Part shown: positions 46,047-57,081 of the stretch, one piece after another
How positions within the stretch are numbered: the first letter of the stretch is position 1
Layout of the letters: each line of letters starts with the position of its first letter
Origin: Takashimella koratensis
Taxonomy: Eukaryota; Basidiomycota; Tremellomycetes; Trichosporonales; Tetragoniomycetaceae
Length of the DNA stretch: 64,000 nucleotides
NCBI GenBank assembly: GCA_003116875.1
Contig: BCKT01000002.1
Location: 1,116,001-1,180,000 of the forward strand
Direction: 5' to 3'
Program-made: the position numbers and the translations under genes
Notes under the pieces: generated by a model
What the model saw: the letters and a program-made list of their open reading frames with translations, nothing else
What the model was told of the DNA's origin: nothing
The model's database searches: none

Positions 46047-46868
46047 TCAGGCGAAAAGAAGGCTGAGCGCGCAGTGCTCATCGCTGCAAACCTCTGGCGT
46101 GATTTCGGTTAGATGGAATTGAAAGATTTCTTGAAGGTCATGTCGACATTTGGACGCACGATCATCCCAGCCATGAAGCCACCCATGGGCTTTGCTACTG
46201 TATGGTGCCGACAGTGCGGCGGTTGCGATCCCTTGAGCAAAAGTTGAAGCCATCTCTCCATTATCGCAAAATGACGAGTTCAAAAGTACCTCGAGAGCGC
46301 CGATGGTGGCCAAATTTGAGTCGTGGTAAAGCTGCTTGGCAGCTTTCTTGAGGCCTGAGAACTCATCATTGTTCTCTGCGAAAGTCTGTGCCGCTTTAGC
46401 CGCTTTGAACAGGTCGTAATCAAGCCATTCCCCGATATCTTCCTCTGGGAAGGGTTTGTCGTCTGTGCTTGAGAAGACCTTGATCGAGTAGCCAGAGCCA
46501 GTATTGATACCATCAACGCCATGGGAGTCGCTGTCCATGTCTTGCTCCCGTAAAGCATGGATTGCGAACCTGAATGCAGTGGGAACTGACGCAGGAGTCT
46601 TGTTAGAAAGTACAACCACGATTTGGTCGTCTTCGGGATCCCACGCCAAAAGTCGCGTGCCTTTAGTGGGTACAGCGACCGAAGGGAGCCCGGGATACTC
46701 CGTGTTGATGGCGGCTATCGTCTCTGACGTCTTGGAAGGGCTTTCATACCACTCGAGGTTCGATGCCGAGGAACTGTTGTCCGTCCGCGTGGAGTCCAAG
46801 GGCTGCAAGGCGAACAAAGTTGTGGGGAGGCTTCGGAAAAGTAGAGCGCCATCGGCGGTGTTAAACAT
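46047..46868 (-). CDS. unrecognised protein, 273 aa
   Basis: Single open frame of 274 codons from the ATG at 46868 to the stop at 46047. The sequence has normal complexity with alternating hydrophobic segments (DGALLFRSLPTTLFALQ, TRLLAWDPEDDQIVVVLSN, TAFRFAIHALREQ) followed by a helical region (LFKAAKAAQTFAENN, LKKAAKQLYHDSNLATI) and a Cys-containing end. This pattern suggests an N-terminal beta domain and a C-terminal helical domain. No signal peptide or membrane span is evident, and no family is recognised. It is intronless, unlike most genes here, and its promoter side faces the poly-G tract at 47009. I consider it a probable gene of unknown function. Confidence 0.65.
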   Translation of the reverse strand: MFNTADGALLFRSLPTTLFALQPLDSTRTDNSSSASNLEWYESPSKTSETIAAINTEYPGLPSVAVPTKGTRLLAWDPEDDQIVVVLSNKTPASVPTAFRFAIHALREQDMDSDSHGVDGINTGSGYSIKVFSSTDDKPFPEEDIGEWLDYDLFKAAKAAQTFAENNDEFSGLKKAAKQLYHDSNLATIGALEVLLNSSFCDNGEMASTFAQGIATAALSAPYSSKAHGWLHGWDDRASKCRHDLQEIFQFHLTEITPEVCSDEHCALSLLFA

Positions 46869-47006
46869 TGTTGCCCTGTGTTGCGGTGCTGTGAGTCAGG
46901 CTAACGAGTTTGAGGTAGATAGTGGTGAATGATCGTCAGAGATGAAGGCCCTTGGTGAACCTTGAGTGCCAAGTTATGAAGGAGAAACGGCAAACCGTGA
47001 GGACAA

Positions 47007-47008
<2 letters not shown>

Positions 47009-47070
<62 letters not shown>
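47009..47070. repeat. poly-G tract, 62 bases
   Basis: An uninterrupted run of G in the sequence as given. Its true length in the genome is doubtful because homopolymers this long are prone to sequencing and assembly error. Confidence 0.9.
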
Positions 47071-47071
<1 letters not shown>

Positions 47072-47107
47072 GGATGGATGGGGAGTGTGAGACTACTCGT
47101 TGTGGAA

Positions 47108-47123
47108 GGGGGGGGGGGGGGGG
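47108..47123. repeat. poly-G tract, 16 bases
   Basis: Second G run 37 bases after the first, on the same strand. Confidence 0.9.
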
Positions 47124-47880
47124 CGGCATTAAATATATCTTGTTCAACGACCTCGGCAAATCACCAATGTCTGCAGCTTCTCCGCCGCTCACACGCTCGC
47201 TTGAAAGGAACCACCTCCTTATCTGCTGTCAACTATTGTTATTGCCAACTTGTCATCCTTCCTTTTTATCGTCACGCAATCAACGATTTGTATACGAAAC
47301 CGTTTTCTTGTAGCAGACTATGATCATTGCCAATCAGCTCGACCAAGGTGTGCAATCTCTTGACTTGAAACCGATCGAGGATAAAAGAGACATGACTCTC
47401 AAACACAACCCGCTCATGGTCTAGACCAACTAAGCGAGCGTCGCTGATCAGTTAATACGCAGTGTGCGATTACACTTTTTACCCGGAGGTAGCATCCACC
47501 GCCACACTGTCCCCATCCACCAGGCGGTCTAAATGAACGCACTGTTGGACAGTACGCTGGAGCCCTGCTCAAGCCCATTGTTACCTCACCCAGTCCCAGC
47601 CCAGTGCTCGTCGCTAAGCAACCGCTAGCTCCGAGGATACGGAGCTACCACCTCCTCTGAATTGGAGTTTGGCAGAATGCTACAGGGTTGGGGTTGGGGT
47701 CGGTGCCACAATTCCCATGCCAGCACCCAGGTCGCGTTTCAGGTTCAATGGCCAGGAGGGAAAGCCACGTGGCTGCACAAGACTCCAGGCCGGGTCAGTC
47801 ACATACCGCGTCCAGATTCACCACTCTGTCCGTCTGTCACCACCACCACCACCATCACCATCACCGCATCGCTTCCCACA

Positions 47881-47922
47881 TCACCGACACCGACACCGAC
47901 TCCGACTAAGACTCCGACTCCG
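47881..47922. repeat. CCGACA/CCGACT imperfect hexamer repeat
   Basis: Six to seven imperfect copies of a 6-base unit in the presumed leader of the Rac gene. Confidence 0.75.
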
Positions 47923-48479
47923 ACCTTTCCCCGCCCCCGTCCCCGCTCCCGAGCACAGCCTGATCTTGCGCCGCTTTGTGCCTCTTGACGCCGTCCTTGC
48001 CCCTCCGTTTGCCCAAAGGATCCTCGCTCGCTCCCACTTGCGTTCCATTCAGATTCATTCCGCGCCCTCTCCTCATCTTCTCGACGCTCGTACCTCCTCT
48101 CTCTGACTCCACTCCAATCCACTCTCTCACTCTCGCCCTTCCCCCTTGCCACTTGTCTCTCGTTTCATCAACCCACAACATCGTCATCACCGTACCCATA
48201 TCCTCGTACCCGCTCAGGACTCGTTCGGTACGTTCCACGCCGGTCCCGCGTCTCATCTCTTCTCGCACACACCGCACCACACAACCACTACCGTTGCTGA
48301 CGCTGACGCCGCGCAACCCTCACCTCACCACAGTCACACCTCACCACCCATCCTCTCATCCACACCCCTTTATCCTCCATCCTCCGCCCTTCTTGTGCGC
48401 GTCTGTCCCCATAACGCCGGTCGTGATCACCACTACTCCTCTCGCTCGCTCGATCTCTTAAACTCCTCCAACAATCATC

Positions 48480-49901
<1,422 letters not shown>

Positions 49902-50460
49902 TCGACCCCAACTCCTCATTACCTCGCATTCTCGACAAGCCCAAATCCCCTACGTCTCACTTATACACGCGCTTCCTATTCCGACCAGCCACCCGACGAC
50001 TAACCGACCAGCGACCACTGACACCTGACGACAGAGCTGCGAGGTCTCGATTCCATCCAAACGCGAAGCACCGCCTCATCCATCGTGTACTCTGTCGGCC
50101 AGACTACGTTCGACGCATCTTTACCGATTCTCTCATGTCCCGCTCGCGCCCGATTCTTCCCAGTTTGCTTGTACCACCAACCACTTATCGACATGTCCCT
50201 TTCCATGTCTAGTCCCAGTTACTCATCCCTCACTGCTGTCACTTCTCGACCTCCACGACCTCTCCAACCACTTCATTATCCGTCTCCTTCCCTTTCCTAC
50301 AGATTTCCCACATTGACCCTCTCGCGTTCTCCGTGTCCCTCATTGCCTCGGTCCCACGTTCCGTGTTCTATATCTACCCATGTCTATGCCTCCGCGCCTA
50401 TGCTGTGTCTGTCTCCTGTGCCTGTCTGTTGGATTTCCGCTCTTCTTTTTCCTTACGTTT

Positions 50461-50487
50461 CCTACGTTTCCTACGTTTCCTACGTTT
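50461..50487. repeat. CCTACGTTT 9-bp tandem repeat
   Basis: Three perfect 9-base copies, preceded by one altered copy (CCTTACGTTT) at 50451. Confidence 0.9.
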
Positions 50488-50570
50488 CATAGCTTTCGCC
50501 ATATATGCCCCTTTTTATTCTTAGTGTTTTGAACAAAACGACTATTGGTCGTTCCCTAACAAACCCTGCC

Positions 50571-50595
50571 TGAGATGAGATGAGATGAGATGAGA
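50571..50595. repeat. TGAGA pentamer repeat
   Basis: Five perfect copies in the shared 3' flank of RAC1 and the SGNH gene. Confidence 0.9.
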
Positions 50596-51153
50596 TATAC
50601 ACTAGCTAAAAACGACCTGAGAGACGGAGAACCCAAACATGAACATGGGATAAAACGCCAGTGCATGCCCTTTGGTACGGTCAATGGATGGAGAGAGGAG
50701 GAATCATAATCAAGAAGTAAGGTATGAACATGAATGAGATAAAACGGGTAGAGGGAGCAGATAGAATGAATTGTCTGCCTACGAGAATGAAAAAGAGGTG
50801 GTGTCAAGATTCATGAACACCGAGCAGAGGAGGGAGGTCGTGGCCCCCAGGATTCGAGTTAGGAGTTCACACGTCAGGTTGAAGGGTTTGGGTGCAAGAG
50901 GTAATGAGAGGTTTGAGGGTTTGAGGATTGGTCTATTCGGTATGAGGCGGAGAGTCATTGGTTCAACAGGTCAAGGTTGGCGTGTGGGTGTGTAGGTGCG
51001 TAGGTGTTTTGTGGAGAAGAGTAAGAGATATGTGAAGGTCGAATTTGGCGAGTGGTAAAGTTACAAAACCTCTCGTTGGTCCATAGACAGTGCGAAGGCG
51101 GTGAGAGAAACCAAGAAACGAAAAGAAACGAGAAAGTATCGTTCATGGTTCTT

Positions 51154-53787
51154 TTACGTCGCGAAGCTGTTTCGGAAAAGGATCAAGTCAGTCGAAATCT
51201 CATTTCCAAGTGAGAAAATGGAAGGGAAGATGGGAGAAAGAAGGTCAGACCACACTTACACGCCAAGCATCTTGAAAGGCGCCGTCGTCTCGCCTGCAGG
51301 ACCCAAGAGTTGACATTCGACATAGTGCGAGCCCGCCGATACCCCTTCGTCGATCATTGTGAGCCTAGAGAACGGGATAGGGACGAGAGAGGGGTAGTGT
51401 GAGAATTAAGACGTCAGCCAAAGTAAGGTACGTAATGGAACGTAATGTGGGGAAGATCATCAAGATTAATGGAAGCGAAAGACGCTGAAGAAGGGGGAGC
51501 CACCGACTCACGTTACTGTCGTATCGCCAACGGGAGCGTGGCCGCTTAGCTCGACGCGGCCGGCAAAGTTGTCGTCAACCCAACATGCGGCGCGGCCCAG
51601 TGGCCTGTCCTCGGGGTTCCTGCGGGCGGAGTCAGCATCACCCACTCTCCAGCAAGCACGAGCGACTCCTCATCTCCCACATATCGACTCTGCCCCCCTT
51701 CCCCCCGCGCCCTGCCCCCTGGCATTCTCGTCCACTTGTCGACTGAGCACAATCTACTCACTGAAGGTAATAAATCGCGACATCACCTGCGCTAAGAGTG
51801 ACCGGGAACCTCATCTTACTCCCCGCGATCTCGGCATACCAATAATGTTTCTCCTCCACTGACGCTCCCTTTGACGGGTGGTGCGCCTTCCACCCGGACC
51901 CATAAAGATGACTCGGTGGCAATGGGTTGATCAAATCGTTTGCTGTCGCACAGAAAGGTGAGACTTCCCTAAACTTGAGGATATCGCTTGGTCGATCGTG
52001 CAGGCGAGCTTTGGGGACTCGAATCGCGCGTTGTTTAGCAGCGAGACCACCGCCTTCGCTAGCGAGGTCCTCGGCAGAGGCGAGGGATGAACCTAACAGG
52101 CCCTCGGTGCTGGAATCGGGTGCACCCATGTACGGTACGTCAAAGGCGTGGCCTAGAGTCGTCGCCCACCCAGCACAGATCTGGGTCATCAGGTACGAGC
52201 TCAAGAGGTCGGCCATGAGTTGGTGGCCTGTTGGGTTGGCGAGGACCGGGTCGGCAAAGAAGGCGTTACGAGTAGCTTCAGGCTCGACAAGGTAGTCGTG
52301 GTAGATGATCCCCTTGGCGCTGGAAGGAGGAAGAGAGTCAGCAGCGGGACCAAGAGGGGAGAGGAGGAGCAGCGGCAGGACTCACGAGATGTGGGGGACG
52401 TCGTAGAATTGCGCAACGACACCGTGGAGTAACTCGGGACCGGCGAAACCGTTCTGGGACTGTAACTGAGGCGCAAAGTGGCCAAGGAGAATGACGGCGG
52501 GTTGTTCAGGGCGGACAAGGAGGGAGCGGACGAGCAGCTCAAAATGGGCCAACCACTGCGGGTCGCTGCGGTAGTGGGTCAGCATTGCTGCCAGTCCGTC
52601 AGGATAGACACGGTCCCCGTCCCTTTGAGGATACTGTACACCTCTCTAGCGAGACACACTCGGCACAGACCTGATGGGAGCAGCCCTATGGTCTGTAGCC
52701 CCGACTCCATTACTCACTTCGGGTCATCCGCGTCAAACTCGAGGATAATCAAATCCGTCGTATCGGGCAAATGATGAGCAGAGCAATAAGCAAAATAAGA
52801 CGAATCCGTCTTCCTAGCTGCGCCGTTGGTGAGTTCGGATGCGGGGTGGGGGAATACAGTGTTCCACCAGTCGAAGAAACGAGCGGGCCAGCAGCGGGGA
52901 GAGACGACGTCGTCGCCTGCTCCGTGGCATGCGGAGACTGTTGGGCGAGTCAGCACGTCAATTCTTCCTCAACCTCTTCTTTGCTCCTGTTCCTCTCCTC
53001 CTCTCTCTCTCTCCTTTTACTTTTCTCCTCCTCTCGCTTTTCGTCTCTCCTTATCATGATCAAGGCTGAGCCTAATCACCCCAGACTTACCCGAACCACC
53101 AAGGACGCTGATAGAAACGGGCAACCCTGCCATAGCCTTCTGCACGACCCTCTGCACCCTCGCTCCGGTACCCATATGGATGCGCGACTTGAGCAACCCG
53201 ACCTGACCCCGTCGTTCGGTGATGTAATCCCCTGGTCCGAAGACGGGGCAAAAGTCGAACGGGGCCGGGTCGGCGGCAGACGCGTTGAGGTAGTCTTTGG
53301 CCGTAAGGAGACCCGAGGTGGTGGAGTATGATATAGGGGAGGAGGTGGATGCTGCGGTGTGTCAGAAGGATTCACGGAGTTAATGCAGGAGAACAGAGAG
53401 GTGGATGGTAGGAAGATAGGGGAAGAGGGAGAGGAGGAGAGTGGGATCATGGTCTGAGAAAGGAGAGAGGGCAGAGACGTACGGAAGACGAGTTGAGAGA
53501 GGAACATGAGTCCAAGACATCCTCCAACGAGCATGTACACGCGATGAGAGATGCCTGTGTAGGTGGAGAAGAACACGTCAGCTTTGAGTTTGGGTCTGAT
53601 GTGCGGTCGGGCCCATGCGAGGAATGAGGGAATGACGATAAGGGGTCCGGGCTGGTTCTTGGTTGCCTTCTTGACGAAGCAAGGGAGGAAGTGGATGTAG
53701 AAGTATAAAGAAGCTAGAATGTTAAGACATACCCCAGAGGTATCCCGGGCGGCCCTCATCGCTCTTCAGCTTGACCTCTCTCAACAT
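51154..53787 (-). CDS. membrane-anchored SGNH hydrolase-like protein
   Basis: Nine exons close in frame to 523 aa: 53787-53733, 53554-53483, 53351-53091, 52937-52718, 52565-52386, 52319-51762, 51619-51512, 51364-51260 and 51166-51154 (13 nt, ending FAT). A short basic N-terminus is followed by a hydrophobic span (YMLVGGCLGLMFLSQLVF, residues ~25-42), which suggests a type II anchor with the rest in the Golgi lumen or outside. The SGNH pattern is VSISVLGGSVSACHGAG (block I Ser ~129), TDLIILEFDADD, and PVLANPTGHQLMADLL (block V His). Fungal members are poorly known; roles in polysaccharide or cell-wall acylation are plausible but not shown here. The first exon is supported by a clean GTATGT...CTGAC...ACAG intron; an unspliced start at 53759 is less likely. 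Confidence 0.8.
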
Positions 53788-53818
53788 GCTGAGCGGGAAG
53801 GGGACGGGACGTGGGTAG

Positions 53819-53854
53819 GTCGGTGGGTGGGTCGGTGGGTGGGTCGGTGGGTCG
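53819..53854. repeat. 12-bp tandem repeat GTCGGTGGGTGG
   Basis: Three near-perfect 12-base units just upstream of the SGNH gene start, G-rich on the plus strand. Confidence 0.9.
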
Positions 53855-54080
53855 AGAGAGACGGGGAGAGACGCGCCGACGCGCAGGAAAGGAGAGAGGA
53901 GAGGAGAGAGTCGGGCGAGACGAGGTCCGAAAGGGTGGATCGCGGCCTGGCAGAGGATGGAGATGTGTAGGCGACGAGTGTCTGAGCCGCGAGTAGGTGA
54001 GTAGGTCAGAGGAGGGAAGAGGTAGAGTTGGGAGGTGGTCGGAGGTAGAGAGTAACAAGACGTGTAGCCTGGGGTCAGTG

Positions 54081-54118
54081 CTGGCTGGGTCCAGGCTGGC
54101 TGGGTCCAGGCTGGCTGG
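54081..54118. repeat. 15-bp tandem repeat CTGGCTGGGTCCAGG
   Basis: Two full copies and a half copy in the divergent promoter between the SGNH gene and PSF2. Confidence 0.9.
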
Positions 54119-54361
54119 ATGATCCTGGCTGACTTACTTTACTACGGTGGGAAAGTGAGAAAAAGGAGGCTTGGGAACGGGAGTATATAGTCACGTGACC
54201 AGGTTCTTTCGTGGCACCGTCGCGACCCTCCCTGTCTACGCGTTGAGATTTGAGATTGAGATTTGGCCTTTGATACTTTCCAGCCTACTCTCATATTGAC
54301 ACTATCTATCCAACTCTTCACTTCACCATCCATTCTCCGCTCATCTACCCAGACCGTCGAC

Positions 54362-55439
54362 ATGGCCCTCCCAAGAGCACTGCAAGCCGGGCTCACGCCT
54401 GACGAACTCACCTTTATCGCAGAGCAAGATCTCGTCGATATCGTCCCGCTCTTCTCCATGTCCCGGGTCCGACTCGTCAGCGTGAGTAAAGCTGTTGCAT
54501 TTTGTTGTGTATCGATAGGCGCAGAGCAGGCAAGAAGGGAGGATTTGGACAGCTCAAGTCGCTCGGAGGTAGCTGCGAGCGAAGCTAGTAGGGCAAGATA
54601 GGAGAGGGGTCATGCAGTGCCGAGATTAATTCGTTTCCGTTGCTGATCGTGGCCACATCCTCACGGATACAGGGCATCTACGGACCTTTCCAGCCTCCCT
54701 CGGCAGCTTCGGTCCCACTCTGGCTTGCAGTTTCGCTCAAACGGCGAAGAAAGTGCCGGATCGTTCCTCCTCCTTGGTTACAAGTCGGTACGTTGTGATT
54801 CTTCTTCCTCACTCCCCCCCCCCCCCCCCCCCCCCCCGGGCCCCTCCCCCTTGCCCGCTCATACGCGGATCCCGCTGACCTGCTCGTAGATAAACTACAG
54901 CAGCTGCTCAAGGACGAACGAGATAATGGTGAAGCCTTCGAGCCCCTTCCTCGTCGATTCATCGAGACAAGTAAAGTCTTGCTTGACGTGTAAGTCCCCG
55001 TCTACTTCCTCTCACCCGATCTTGACGCGTTGATACCCGTCTTGAGTCGTAGCTGATGAGACACCCGTAGCGCATCAGACGATCTGCACCAGCCGGCAAC
55101 GTTGAGGTCGTTGTTGAAGGATTTGCGAGAGGTGCGACAAGCCAAAGTCCGATTAGGTCTGCAAAGCGAAGGTGTCATGCGCGGTAGTTACCTCCAAGTG
55201 AGCACGCATTTTCCTTCTCCTTCCGTTCCTTTCCCTACTCTACCCCCTCACATCTCCTTGGAGACTCTGTGACCTCGCGAGACTCCATCCGCCTACACCC
55301 TCGTCATGGAATAACCACTCACAAAACGCAGGTGACCAACCTTACCCCACTCGAACTGACCGAGCTCAAACCTTTCCTCGTGAAAGCGATGGGCGTAATG
55401 CAGAGTCTCGAGAAGGGCATTGACGACGATGACGAGTAG
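54362..55439 (+). CDS. PSF2: GINS complex subunit Psf2
   Basis: Five exons (54362-54481, 54673-54787, 54890-54989, 55071-55197, 55332-55439) give 189 aa, the normal Psf2 length. GINS joins Cdc45 and Mcm2-7 to form the replicative helicase. Family landmarks are [19 protein letters not shown] at the start, [36 protein letters not shown], and the helical C-terminal half ([31 protein letters not shown]). The end is acidic (DDDDE). The third intron-exon junction follows a 24-base C run inside the second intron. Confidence 0.94.
54814..54837 (+). repeat. poly-C tract, 24 bases, in a PSF2 intron
   Basis: An uninterrupted C run within intron 2 of PSF2, upstream of the CTGAC branch-like site. Confidence 0.9.
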
Positions 55440-55599
55440 ATCCTGGGCCCATAGGTGCGCATCCGAAGAGCTAGCTAGTATAGAGCCCATCTCAGTATTC
55501 CAGAACGGAGCGTCCATATTGTTGTATATCATTGTATCATGTACATGCTGCATCGCTACTACACTCTCTCCCCTCTGAGACCTCACTACCAAGCCCCAA

Positions 55600-56654
55600 C
55601 TATGCGGCAGCGACGGCCGGTGCGGCGGCCTCGGTTGTCTCTGTGGTAGCGGCGGCAGCAGCCTGCGCCTCGGCAGCCTTGGTGGCTTCGGCAGCTTCGG
55701 CGGCGGCACGGACAGGAGCAAGAGGGTCGGAAGAGGTGAGGTCGATCTGGTGTGTCCCCTGCGCGTCAATGAGGATGCAGTTGAATGAGAACTTGACGGT
55801 CAGTCCTGTGTAGGGGTTAGCATAAACCTGGGAACCGAGGGAGGCAACACGACACTCCTGTTATTCAACCACGATTTACTCACGCTTCATGACCTCGTCG
55901 ATCGCCTTGCGCAAAACTTCCATCGCCTCCTCGGCCCCGATCCCAGGGTACCACCACTTGTCCATCGTACTGAGACTGACGTACATGCCGAGCCCATGTG
56001 CGGCGTACGGGACCACGCCCTTGGTGCCAAGGTAGTCGAGCCAGTAGAGGTGAGGGAGAGAAGTGGTCGTGTCGTAACCCGCGAGAAGGAGGTTGACCGA
56101 GTATGGGCGACGAGATCGGATGGATTCAGCAAGAGTACGCCGGATCCAGCTGGATGCGGAGGCAGGGAGGAGAGGTTGGTTGTTGCTAAAGTAGGGTTAG
56201 TAAAGCGCGTTATGGTAAGCGGGAGAGCACATTCAATGGGAAAGAGGACGTAGGCCGAGGTACGTGTCAACGAGGAGTGGGACTAGGTCGAAGTCCCCTT
56301 CCCCTGGCTGTACGGTTCATCTCGACTCACCGGATATGGTACAAACGCAAATTACGATCAATGTAGTCTGCGAAGTTGTTCGTGTCACCGGGTTCACCCC
56401 CATACGCCATGGCCAAGTGAGGACCGAGCGACTTGATCTTGTCCTCGTCCGACTTGAATTGAATGATGGATCGACCTGCGGTCGTGTCGGACGCAAGGAG
56501 GACAAAGTCCTTGCCTAGAGGATATCAGTAACTGTCCATAGCTCGAAACGTGGAGAGGGTGAAGAGGAGAGAGGTGAAGTGTTGAGAGGTCCAGGTTCAG
56601 TGGAGTAGGATTAGGGGGAGACGGCTTACCGGTAATACCGAATGCGCATTCCAT
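55600..56654 (-). CDS. PRE1: 20S proteasome subunit beta-4
   Basis: Four exons (56654-56630, 56514-56331, 56185-55884, 55805-55600) give 238 aa. It is one of the structural, non-catalytic beta subunits of the 20S core. It matches the beta-4 (PSMB2/Pre1) pattern: start MECAFGITGKDFVLLASDT with no propeptide or N-terminal Thr, KIKSLGPHLAMAYGGEPGDT, RSRRPYSVNLLLAGYD, and YLGTKGVVPYAAHGLGMYV. The C-terminus carries an extra Ala/Thr-rich tail of about 35 residues (EAQAAAATTETTEAAAPA) beyond the usual end. It is divergent from the GEA gene. Confidence 0.94.
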
Positions 56655-57081
56655 GGCGGGACGTGAGCAGCAAGCGGGGGATCAGAGGCACGAGAGTCTG
56701 AATGAGCTCGAGGATGCGAGAGGTAGGGTCGAAGAGGGGGAGGAGTTGGATGGTGTTACTGAGCTGATACCCGGTGGTGATGGTGATGGTGGTGGTGGTT
56801 GTAGTGATTGTCAACTGAACGCATACGAGTGAACGCGCAACCGTCATTCAGCCCTAAAGGGGAGGACGAAATATGCTTGTTCCTCACACATCACGTGACG
56901 CTCCTTCCTATCCCCGTGTCTGTCGCGTCGACCCGAAGCCAGCGATGCATCATTCATCCTCCCATCCTCCCATCCTCCATTCTATCCCCCACCGACACCC
57001 ACAAAGCACAGCACCAACTTACCCTCTCCTCCCCTCTCTCGCCCTCACTGGCCGCTCGATCNCCCTCCCTCNCCCGCCGCC
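56655..57081. promoter_or_regulatory. divergent promoter region, PRE1 / GEA
   Basis: 427 bases between outward-facing starts. Two undetermined bases (n) occur at 57062 and 57072, just before the GEA start codon. No proteasome-type control element was recognised. Confidence 0.5.

Larger units (their letters stand above)
46869..48479. other. intergenic region with poly-G tracts and RAC1 leader
   Basis: 1.6 kb between divergent genes. The left part holds G runs of 62 and 16 bases. The right part (47820-48479) is a C/T-rich stretch with CAC and CCGACA repeats, typical of a long untranslated leader before the Rac gene. No gene recognised. Confidence 0.55.
49902..51153. other. region between convergent 3' ends
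   Basis: 1.25 kb between the Rac and SGNH genes; no gene recognised. It contains the two short tandem repeats at 50461 and 50571. Confidence 0.5.
53788..54361. promoter_or_regulatory. divergent promoter region, SGNH gene / PSF2
   Basis: 574 bases between outward-facing starts, containing two minisatellite-like repeats (53819-53854 and 54081-54118). The latter lies centrally and may act on either promoter. Confidence 0.5.

Noticed and set aside
47684..47704. GGGTTGGGGTTGGGGT, telomere-like
   Set aside because: Only about two units, inside a normal leader region; not a telomere.
53714..53759. Unspliced start of the SGNH gene at 53759
   Set aside because: It avoids an intron, but a proper GTATGT...CTGAC...ACAG intron (53732-53555) joins the ATG at 53787 in frame to the membrane segment.
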